Source of the DNA: Eutreptiella sp. 'Long Island Sound 2002'
Taxonomy: Eukaryota > Euglenozoa > Euglenophyceae > Eutreptiales > Eutreptiaceae
Length of the DNA: 64,000 nt
NCBI GenBank assembly: GCA_964036045.1
Contig: OZ038391.1
Location: 39,979,232-40,043,231 of the forward strand
Direction of reading: 5' to 3'
The translations under genes and the position numbers were made by a program. Below, in pieces: positions 47,901-59,900 of the stretch. Below the pieces are notes generated by a model that worked only from the letters and a program-made list of their open reading frames with translations, did no database searches and was not told where the DNA came from. The first letter of the stretch is position 1; each line of letters starts with the position of its first letter.

Positions 47901-50900
47901 TGAGGGCATTCAGACCTACACAGCCCGAATTTGCCAAGCCCATGTGGTTGCATGCCCTCTCCCACCATTGCAACACATCAAAATCGGGGTCATCAACAAC
48001 CCGTTGCTTCCAATACAACTTCCACTCACCAGATGCACACAACCTAAAACATCCCCTGCAGGTGGCCGCTGACGCGTGCGCCGTGGACGCGGTAGTGCTC
48101 TGGTGGCAACGCAGCTCTGCCTGAGAGGGCTGCGTGGGGGTTAACCTACGTTGCCACTACGGTACCCACCTGCAGGAGGGTGGATGCGGTAGGGGTGCAG
48201 CATCCGGCGTGGGGCACAAAGAAAAAATGACGCTGCCCATGTTTCTCTGACGCCCCCCCAATCTCTCTCACAACAACCACTCACTCACAAGCAAGCAAGC
48301 ATGACTGACTGGAGGCCATAACTAGGCCCAACGGACAGCACAAAAAAAAACAGAGCGAAGGAAACCATTTAGAGCATCAGAGAGAGCCCGAGATGGGACA
48401 AGCAAGACAACCTGTCACTATCACTGTCAACCAACTGTCAAATTGCACCAAAAAAAGTTGTCCCCTGGCGACCCCCCCCCCCTGCACACACAAAAATACC
48501 TCTTTCTGGTGTTCAATCTGGCAACCAACTGAATCAGGCTAACAAATCGGGCTGAATCAGGGAAACCAGGGCCCCGATTCCGGGGGGGAGGGGGGTTGCA
48601 TTTGGCGGTGGTCGGTGTCATGTTCTGAACGCCCACAGGTCCCTGCCCTTTGAGCACTGGCACCAAGCGGGCGAATGAATGAATACCTAAAATTGACAGG
48701 ACCACACAAAGCCCATCAATGGCATCCAATGGATCCGTCCAGTACCGATACGGGCCGTACGCATAGTTCTTCGTAATCATTTCAACGGCAAACACAAGCG
48801 AGAATCCCGCGCTCAGGCCCCACAGTGTCCATTCAAAGGTATTGCACTTGAAGGACACACAAAGCTGAGATTCAAAATAATGCCAGGAAAGCAACATCAC
48901 AGTCAGGCCATTGCTTACGGACGCGGGAGGTGGGGCGGAGGGGGCTAACAAGCCCCAGCTGACCCACCCACCCACCCGGACGAATCACCCCAAGGGTGGG
49001 TGGTGGGGGGTCCGCTCAAGTCGCCCGGGTCAAAAATAAAGGGATACCCATGAAACCCAAAACCCATTTTGGCTGTAGTTCGGGCCACACCATTCGGGAC
49101 CATTGGTAGCCCCTATACCCCCATTTGATTGCTGTTGAAAGCCATCTCCTTCGGGGCGCTGCCCGCTCGCGCATGAAGACGACGATGAAGCCTCACCGTC
49201 CAAGCCGAACAGATGGCGTCCTCTGCAAAAACTACAGGCAACACCTGAGGTTCTAGTGTACCTTCCTAGTCCTCCACCCCTCCCCAACCCTGAGGGGGGG
49301 GGTTATGGCTCGGGAAAATGGTCAAAAAAATGGGTCGAACCCACCGACCCACCTCCTCCACCCCACCCTCCCCTGGGAGGGGGACTTTTCCGACGAAGCA
49401 ATGGCCTGATCACAGTGCGGCAATGGTAAAGCACAAGCACCCCTATTCTTCATAAAACAAACACAATCAAACCGCAATTACAAGCCACAGCATACGGAGC
49501 TCGAGGGTGTAGTCCCCCACCCTTTTCAGTAAAAAGTGTTGTTTCGCCATGTCTCTGAGGCCATTTTAATAGTTTTGAATGAATCGGTTGGCAGTCAATG
49601 TGGCGTTGTTGCGCACCATGCCAGGGTTTGAACCTCTGAGGGCAATCAATACTCTGTACAGCTCAAAACCCCTCCCACGATTGTGTCTGCTTCTTGTACC
49701 GCAATAGTCCACACACTACTGCCTACCATTTCAAAATTGCAAAACACACTCAGAATACCCAAAGTACCACTGCGCGCATTGGGCTGCACAACGGCCACAA
49801 TGCCACTGTATGGACACGATCCACGGTCCAGCAACTTCTCACTCTGTCCAGAGCAACCCATGTCGTTTGACCCCTCCTCTTTCTCAGCGTCCCAGTGCTT
49901 CACCCACCAAAATGCCCTTTCATACCTGCTCTGTTTCATACGTCACGAGAGCTAAGCAGGCGCAGCTCAAGCAGATGGCCAGCATTATGAAGCTGCTGGT
50001 CCATCTATTGTCCAGAAACCGGACCAGCCTGGTGCGGAAGTCCTCGGCTTCACTGCTAGGGTACGAAGACGCGCCCTCCGACATGGACTCCGCCACATGC
50101 GGGATCCCGAGCCCAACAATGTGGGAATCCTCAGTGGTGTTCACTTCGGGTGACGCCAGGGTATCAACAGCATGGGGCTTGCTGCTTTCCATCCTCGCCT
50201 CCTCCGAGGCCTCAGGGTCCTCTTTCGAGTTGCCTTCCACATCCAAAACCATCAGTGAAGAATGACGGTGCCTGAGGAGCTTCCTTTCCGAGTTCATCAA
50301 TAGCGGATTGGTCGGGGATGGGGACTTGGCTACAATGTGGACTGCTTCATCGCTGTATCTCCTGATGGCGTTGCTTGTGCTGGCTGAGGTCGACATCCGG
50401 CTGTCTGACTTGCAGTCATCATCGACCTTCCTGCCTGCCTGTAATGGTTTGACAAGAGGATTGGCAGGCACCTCATCGCCCTGACAATCCGATACAGCCA
50501 TAAAAGCTGAGTGGCTAATGCCCTGAACCCCGGGCCGATTCAGACTGGCTGGACTCTCCGGCATAATTGGCGTGCTCAGTTCGTTGCTTTGGTCGCGCTC
50601 GCAGCTGATTCTGGGTGATGCGCAGGGCGATGCTTCCATCGAGTGGATGAGTGTTTTCCTCCGGCTCCTAGCTCTCTCTGCAAGCTGAAACGAAGCGCAG
50701 AAATGCATACGCATGCACATGGATGTACATGTACATACATGTACACATGGAGTAAAAATCGTGTGAACGCTTCCTCTCAAAACAATGCTTGATGTCCGCC
50801 CTGTCCTGTCACAGCCCTACCCAATCCTGGTTTTTTTTTGTCTGCAGATCTGCGTTATTGTAGCCCTGCTCTGTACTGTTTGGGCACTACAGGCATGTGT

Positions 50901-53900
50901 TGTCACAACTATCATTTGTCTTGGTCATGATCTGCAGGTCTGTGTTACCACAGCCCTGCTATGTCTCGTTCTTGCTCTTTGCTCTGCATGCTTCTGTGAT
51001 TAACATTCTTTGCTTGGAAGTACTGCCATGCAGAGCCCGTATCACAGACCAGGGCTGTGATGGCCAACAGAGCATACAAATGAAAGAGACTTCTCCTCTC
51101 TTGCATAAGCGGACTCGATGTCTGCCCATGGGGTCGCAGCTTCTGGCTGTTTGTTTTGCTTTTCCACCGTCCTTCGAGCCAAAGCCTGACCTGGTGATAG
51201 CTGCGGCCATGTAAGACCCCCCCTTCTGCGCCATGCACAATAAAATTCAGTGTCTGCCCACAAAATGATGCCAATAAAATTGGCCAATGAAATTTGACAT
51301 GTTTTGGCAAAATAGCTCAAGCCTGTATGCTAAGCATGCCTGTGTCACCACAGCCGTTCTGCAGTGGTGCTCTGTATGTGCTCTAGCCATGCTTTGTCTC
51401 ATATGTGCGGTGTGGGTTTGAGAAGTGCCGGGGGAAGGCCTGGGGGGGGGGGGGAGGCCAGACACCAAACCCCTACCTCCTCCCCCAGCCCCCACCCCCA
51501 AGGCCCCCGCACGCCCCGCCTGAATGGCCATGGAACCCTCTTTTTCGTTGCTTTGCAAGACAAAGTTCAATGTGTACCCTCTGTGTCTACGGCTTTTGGG
51601 CCTTTGATCTGCTGGTTTGTGCTCTGCAGATTTGTGTTACCACAGCTCAACTCTACTGTCTGGCATGTGCATTGCTAGTCTGTGTTGCCACAACTCTGCT
51701 TTTGCTATTTATTCTGTGTTATCACACCTACCTGGTGAGTGCTCTGTGTTCTCACAGCCACATTGTTGGTTGATAGGTACGGCCACCTTTGCTTTGCTTT
51801 GCAGAACAATGCTCAGTATCGACCCACAGTGTCTACAACTGGTCATTTAATCTGCTCTTTGCTTTGTGTTTTGCTCTGCTCCCTGCGTTGCTCTAGGAGT
51901 GGGAAGAAACTGATTTGATATGACTGTGTCAAAATGGCTATACACAAACGGGAATATGGTTGAGGGAAACCTTTCCAACGTGTGCCAAGGACCCGGATAC
52001 TTAGCCATTTCCATCACTAGGGCACGTTTTGGGTGGGTGGGGCCTGGGGGGGGGGGGGCCTCAGTTTTGGACGCCAACTACCCCCCCAACTAACTGTCGG
52101 CCGGAGGCCCCTTGGGGGGGGGGGGGGGGGGGGCTGGGAGGGGGGGTTCTGGGAGGGGGTGGTTCTGGGAGGGGGTGGTTCTGGCAGGGGCGGCAAGGGA
52201 GGGGCCTAAGACCAAGAGTGGCTCCTTGGAACACTTTCTGCGCATCGACCTAACAGGGGGAGGGGCCTAAGACCAAGAGTGGCTCCTTGGAACACTTTCT
52301 ATGCATCGACCTAACAGGGGTAGGGGGGGGGGGGCACCGGCAAACAAGGGCACAAGAAAAAGCCCTTATTTAAATAACTCACCTTCACTTGATGAGCTAT
52401 CATAATCATATGCTGTGGTGGCCGACCTCTTCTTTGGCTGCCAACTAAACACCTGGTTCCTCCTCCCTACACTCTGCAACGGGCGAGAACGCTCCGCCCC
52501 AGAAGATGCCTCAAAGGAGGAGGAGGAGGAGGAGGAGGAGGAGGAGGAGCCGGAGGACTTGATCCTCTTGGGGTGCGGGGCTGGTGCCGTGCTGGCACGG
52601 GGAGGGCCCTCAGCCACGTCCCCTCCATCCTCAGCATCCATCTCATGATGAGACCGCTTGCTGTTGTTCTTCTTTCTACATAACCCCTGCCGCCTAGGGG
52701 GTCCCCACCGCCTCAGAGCGGGGGGCAAAATCAGAAGTGGCCCACTGGTGGGCAAAGTGGCTACATAACCCCTGCCGCCTAGGGGGTCCCCACCGCCTCA
52801 GAGCGGGGGGCAAAATCAGAAGTGGCCCACAAGTGGGCAAAATGGCTACATAACCCCTGCCGCCTAGGGGGTCCCCACCGCCTCAGAGCAGGGGGCAGAA
52901 TCAGAAGGGGCCCACTTGTGGGCAAGGTGGCTACATAACCCCTGCCGCCTAGGGGGTCCCCACCGCCTCAGAGCGGGGGGCAAAATCAGAAGTGGCCCAC
53001 TTGTGGGCAAGGTGGCTACATAACCCCTGCCGCCTGGGGGATCCCCACCGCCTCAGAGCGGGGGGCAGAATCAGAAAAGACCCACAAGTGGGCAAGGTGG
53101 CTACAAAACCCCATTGGGCGCCTTTGGCGCCCGTTGGCTCCTTGGGCTCATACCTTTGACAACTAACTGTCGGCCACAGGCCCCTTGGGGGGGGTGGGTA
53201 GTTGGCGTCCTAGGACCCGCGGAGTCGCCCCCCCCCCCGGGGGGTGGGGTGGGGCTCACGGCCGCCTCGGTGGAATCCAGTCCGCAGTCTGGCCAAGCCA
53301 AGGTCCCTGGATCCGAAGTGTGAATGTGAGTGTCTCTATGCCAGGATCCCCCCCGTTTGTTGCTGCTGCCTGAGCACAATCCAAGGGCTGGCCTTTGGGT
53401 TGCTGTGAGGTAGAGAACAGGAGTGTGGGCCCCTCAACCAGGACTAACCGTTGCCGCAGGGACCAGCCTGAAGAGCTGAATTTGTGAAGGCCAGACGAAA
53501 ACTGATGCTGCCCTCCCCACTTTTGCCCTCCCCACCCCCTCATTCCCCTGCAGCAGCTTGTAATGGCCCAACCTCCCCCCCGCCCCTCCTCCTCTGGTCT
53601 ACGGCTGATGGGCCCGACGCAAAAACGCTGAAGAAAAGCTGATGAAACGATGTTCCCTAAAGGAAATACTGTGAACAATTCCTCTGACATGGACATTGGA
53701 AGGGAAGGAGGCGGGGTAAGGGAACTGGGGAGGGGAGGGGGCTTGGCGCGCGGGGGGGGGGGGGGGGCTCGGCGTCGGCGGTGGGTTCACCCGTTCTCGT
53801 ACGGTCTACGGGACGTACCATTTTGAGGCTTCCTCGCTTGGTGAAATGTTGGAGCACGGACATTGTTGTGTCGTGTTTCTTGCGGCTCTGGATAAATGCG

Positions 53901-56900
53901 TCCACGAAGGTGGAAATCAGCAGCGAGGCCAGGATCCAGGCCCCAATAATGAAGGCCGCCAAGAAGTAGAAAAAGGAGGCCCAGGACTGAGACTGGATCA
54001 TGGTGTAGACCGCAATGTCCGCCCAATCCTCTGCGGTGAACAGCGAGCACACAGTGAGAAACGCGTGGTACGGGCTCTGGAAGCCGAACCGTACGTCGCT
54101 TCCAGACATATCCAATTTACCGAACAGCTGCACGCCAAGCACCGTGAAGACGAAGATCATTAGTGAAAATAAGAAGAAAATTGACAGCGCCCCTTTCAAC
54201 GAGTACCCGAGAGCTCCTGTGGAATGGACGAACGTGGGATGGAATGCATTGCCGCGTGCATGCGCATGCACAGACGCATGACTGACGTGCCATTCAGGAG
54301 AACTGACGGCACTACTCGGGCTGAGAGGCGCGAACCAGGCCGCAGCCACCCGGACCTCTGTGGAGGACGACGACTTAGCACACAATGTTCCGCCCTGATT
54401 GATTTTGCTGGAGACTGGATGGTGATGGGGGCTGGAGGTTGGATGGCAATGCTCCGCGATCTTTTGTCTTCTCTGTACGATCCGTACTCTCCAGTCTGTA
54501 CATCCGTGGGTCCGTCCAAGCGGTGCGGACAGGCCCTAACAGCCTGGGCTGAGTTCCGCAGCAACCGCAATTGGCGCCGCATTCCATTTCAAGTCCACCC
54601 GCGGGCCCTTGCGACACCCTGACACTGTGTGATGCTCTGCGCGAGACAAAATTCTTGGAATTCTCGCAAATGCACATTACATGCTCTTAGATTGCGCGAA
54701 CACACCAAGAAGGAGGCTTAAGGCTTTGATTCGGTGCGCCAGGCGTCCTAGCAACATGAGCCGCATGACTTTCAGGCCTCGAAGCGAGCGGAGGGCAGAC
54801 AGGCTGGCGCTTTGCTGGATGGCAAACTCCACGCAACTCAGGAGGACCAGGCAAAAATCCAAGATGTTGAACGGGACCCAGAAATATGCAACGATGCCAA
54901 AAGCGAACCACTTCAACGCGATCTCCACCACAAAGATCGCCAGGCAAACTGTATTGGTGATTGACATCACTGTGTCTATCTCGGGCGGAGCCTCATAGTA
55001 GTCTATGCTAAGGACTAAGACGTTGACGATAATGGTCAGAGTGAAGAGGGTTTGCACAGTCCAATGGGACAGCACCCGCCCGATGGCGCCGCGGGGGGAG
55101 AAACTCTTTGTTGAGGGCAAGGTCGTGACCATGCCAGTCGGGTCCGTGGGTTTGACGGAATGGAATGCGGACTCCACGTCATTTGCTGGCTCGGCAGTCT
55201 TCCGAAACATCTGATGACAAATCCCCAGGGAGGTAATCACCAAGAAAAGATGCAAACGGTGGTCAACACGCGACGACCGCAAAATTCGGACAAAAGATTC
55301 CTTCCGGCCCACCAACCCTCGCCTTGCAGCCTGCCCTCTTGCGGACGACAACCTGTTCATCGACTGTCATCGATTGTCCAAACTCGGAGACGTCGTCTGG
55401 CGTCGACGAACGCACCGTTTGGATTGACTTCCGGCTTTGCACCGTTTGGATTGACTTCCGGCTTTGTTTCTAAGAAGGTGACAGGTGAAGCTGAAAATGG
55501 CACAAAAGCTAACAAGCTAATGATGGCACAAAACTCAGTGTGGCTTGCTTGTTTCCAACTGGACCAATGAAGAATCCATGCAATCCATGTGGGCATGGGC
55601 TCGTGGGAAAAAGGAAATCCTTTGGGAAGTGGGCTAAAATTGTTTTGTCTTCCCCAAAGGCAAACACCCCCCGTTTGGGGAACGTCCCCTTTCGGTTGCA
55701 GAGGAACACGCCTAGAGGAAACACACGGACTGCCGTAACCACAGAACATGGCAAAATGATTCCCAAGCGCGACAACTTAATTTTTCGTTTCTCCATGCCT
55801 CTACAAGTAGTCCTCCTCGTTCTTCAACCACATGCTCTTCAAACCCTCATCCATCTCACAAATCACCATCAAAGGTTGCTTCAATGTAGGATAAGTCTGC
55901 TTTTCATGGCCCACGCTATGCATGCCGCGTCCACGCGCATGCGCAGCATATGGCACAAAGCCCCCCTGCATGGCACAGCATGCCCTCACCCCTGGCCTCA
56001 ATGCCCCCGGCGAACACCCCGTGAAGTAGCGTGGTGTGCAAGCAACCAACCATGACAAAGATTCTTTTCAAAAAAACATTCTAGTGGCTGGAGCGGTTGG
56101 TGGAGAAGAAGAGGAGAGCCCCCCCCCCCCCCCCCAGATCGATACGCCTGAGTACTCCCCAACCAGGGCCGGTAAGTAGAGGAGGGTCGCTCTGGTTGGG
56201 TGCCAGGTGAGAAACTCCGCGACAGGGCCCCGGCACCGCCTTCGGCGGTGTACTAACAGTGTGGGGTCTAAGCGCCTTTGGCGCGAAACACCAGTGGGAG
56301 CGCCGAGTTGTTGTGGGAAGTCGCTGGCAATTGTTGGGACACCGGCGGGTGCCCGTGCACCCTGATCTTCCCCCTGACTTAAGTGGAATCACCCACAGAG
56401 CGTTGCCCTCCAGGGAGTAGCCTGTGGGAGTAACCGAAACCTCAGAGGGAGTTCAGGGTGCCCCCCCCCCCTCCCCTCCAGGTGCACATACAAAACACGC
56501 ACACACACGCACTCAAGCCTGACACTCCACAGCGTATGTCTAGTGGTGGCCCTGTGGTCTAGCCCCTGCTGGTAGAATAGATGCCCCGGGCTCGAACCCC
56601 AGTGGCCACACCAGCACAGCGACACTGGGTGGTCCCACGGCTGCTGCAGCCGGATTCGAATCCCAACGGGTTGTCCTCCTCCAGCGCAGCAACGGTGGGC
56701 GGTTCCAGGGTTGCCGCACCGAAAGTAGGCAATCCCACAGCTGCTTTTTGCAGCGATGGTGGGCGATCCCACAGCTGCTTTTTGCACCACAGCGACACCA
56801 GGCGGTCCCACGGCTGCCGCAGCGACAGTGGGCGATCCCACGGCTGCTCCGCCACAGCGACAGTGGACGGTCCCACGGCTACTGCAACATCACACACACA

Positions 56901-56904
56901 CTCA

Positions 56905-56964
<60 letters not shown>

Positions 56965-59900
56965 GCAACAATGCAAAATGAAAAAGACTGGCTGCAACAA
57001 AGAACATGTCGTTATTTAGTCTCAATTCCAAAAAATTGCATTGATTCAAGCATTCACATTAGTGAGTGAAAATGTGTATCACTGATGCAGGTGCAAGGTG
57101 AAATCATCATGGGAGGCAACTTCGGGGCAAGAAACAGTGGGTGTGCGTGGTGTGCACGGGTATCCGATAATGTTACAACAGACAAATGGTGCATTGGACT
57201 CGGTACAACTTGGGTTCACCCATCTTGTCCCTCTCCATCAATGAGCAACTTGGGGTGGTGTCTCACTGACATCGCCGTGAGGGGAAGTCGCTGCACCAAG
57301 GGCCATTCGCCGTATACCATGTTGGGGTTTACCGATCACAAAAGCAGCATACGTCCGACATACGTACCCCGGATGGAAACATAATCAACAAAACCAGAAA
57401 TAAATGAGTGTACAAGGAGGAAGGACCATGCTCCATTTGTGAGGGAATGAAGACATGGTAGGGAATGTGGTGAGTTAGGAGCAAAGACCGACAAAGAACA
57501 ACAAGGGTGCGACGGCAGTGAGCAAATAATGCCAATATACCTTGTGTCGCGCCCCTGCTCACAAGTGGTAATACCGCCCACATGTAGGAAGTACATGCAC
57601 TTACCCACGCCACAAAACACACTTGTTAGAAATGGGTGTAGAAAATAAAAACAACAACATGTCAACGATGCACAGACGTGGTAGTACCGAACACAAATAC
57701 CTCACAACCGGCTCACAGGGAGAGCGTACGTGTTTCTGGGAGCTCTTGAAGCGGGGATTCATGTTAGGGTACAAATGGATTAGCCTTGTGTAGTGTGGTG
57801 TGCACGGGTATCCGATAATGTTACAACAGACGCATTGGACTCGGTACAACTTGGGTTCACCCATCTTGTCCCTCTCCATCAACGAGCAACTTGGGGTGGT
57901 GTCTCACTGACATCGCCGTGAGGGGAAGTCGCTGCATCAAGGGCCATTCGCCGTATACCATGTTGGGGTATACCGATCACAAAAGCAGCATACGTCCGAC
58001 ATACGTACCCCGGATGGAAACATAATCAACAAAACCAGAAATAAATGAGTGTACAACCGAGCAAGGAGGAAGGACCATGCTCCATTTGTGAGGGAACTCC
58101 TTTTGTGGGAACGAAGACATGGTAGGGAATGTGGTGAGTTAGGAACAAAGACCGTGTCGCGCCCCTGCTCATGAGTGGTAATACCGCCCACATGTAGGAA
58201 GTACATGCACTTACCCACGCCACAAAACACACTTGTTAGAAATGGGTGTAGAAAATAAAAACAATAACATGTCAACGATGCACAGACGTGGTAGTACTGA
58301 ACACAAATACCTCACAACCAGCTCACAGGGAGAGTGTACATGTTTCTTGGAGCTGCTGAAGCAGGGGTTCATGTAGGGGTACAAATGGATTAGCCTCATG
58401 TTGTAGGCGCGGTATACTAATCGCCACGCGGAGCAAGACACAATGCAACAATGCAAAATGAAAAAGACTGGCTGCAACAAAGAATATGTCGTGATTTAGT
58501 CTCAATTCCAAAAAATTGCATTGATTCAAGCATTCACATTAGTGAGTGAAAATGTGTATCACTGATACAGGTGCAAGGTGAAGTCATCATGGGAGGCAAC
58601 TTCGGGGGAGGAAATAGTGGGTGGGTGTGGTGTACACGGGCATCCGATAATGTTACTACAGACAAATGGTGCATTGGACTCGGTACAACTTGGGTTCACC
58701 CATGTTTTCCCTGTCCATTAGCGAGCACCTCGCTAACTTCTGTGAGGGGAAGTCGTTGCACCAAGGGTCCATGCGCCGTCTCCCGTGCTGGGGTACCAAT
58801 CAATAAAACAACATAAATTGGTCCCACACACACTGACGCATGCATTCTCACCCCCCCACACGCACAAACCCCCCCCCCCCCCCACACGCACACACACAAC
58901 GGCACCCGTAGGCAGCTCTGGTGACGTTGCGAGGGGTGGGGTGGGGTGGGTGTGGAACTGTTCTTGGCGCAGCAACCGAAGACACTCGAGGCATCATGAA
59001 CAGGAGCACGCAGCCAAGGGGCGCATGTGCGCTGTGCTCTGCTTGATAGCCAAAAGCCGGACCCCCCCCCCGGGGGGAAGAACACAGGTCTGCTTTCCCG
59101 TGTGAACACTGCATGTAGAGCACGCCACATTGCAGGACGAGTGGCCCTCATTCAAAACATGCACAACCTGCACTTAGGAAGGCGTGCCCCGCCAACCTGC
59201 CGCATGGCGGACCCGGTGAGTGAGGTGCGCCTCGCCCGGCTCTCCCGCTGGAGGCAGTCCGTGAGCTTGAAAGGCTATCAGATCGGAGATAAAAGCCCAA
59301 AGCCCAAAGCCCATAGCCTAGATTGATACACAAGGTTTGCAATACTGTGATTTGTATGCCGCAGTTGTGTCCGAAGTTGCCGCTGGATGTGGCCCGGAGA
59401 TGTGGGCAACGGCACCCAAGTGACTCATTATCAATTGAAATTTAACAATAGTCTTTTGTATTTTGGTTGGAAATGGCCGCGACCTTGCATCATGACAATC
59501 GAGAACGAGTCTAGGTGCCAATGGTATGCCGGAAAGTGAGGCACACCATTGTTTTTATGCCAAAGGTGCCGCATGGACACTTCTTGCATAACAAAGCTCA
59601 AATACGGAGGGGGGGGGATTTCGTTTGGGGACTATTTTGCAGCGGGAAATTTCGCTGCGGAAAATTTCACAGGGGTCACTAAAAAACACTTTCGCGGACC
59701 ATCTCCAGCGCAGTACGGTGTATGGCTTGGTGGACCCCAAAACACATGGTTTATTTTGCCCATGGCAAAAAAAGAGTCGAGCCAACCCAGGTGCCACTCA
59801 CTGTGCAAGGGAGACCCGTTTGCCACATTCTGCGAGTGATGAGGGCCTAGTTTGCTCAGGCCCTGACAAGTGTGCAAACTTTGACAGTGGAATTCGACTT

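Noticed and set aside
53657-53818. Continuation of the domain II exon past 53,819
   Set aside because: The open frame enters a poly-proline stretch from a poly-C tract. The GTACGT donor gives the correct phase for the next channel exon.
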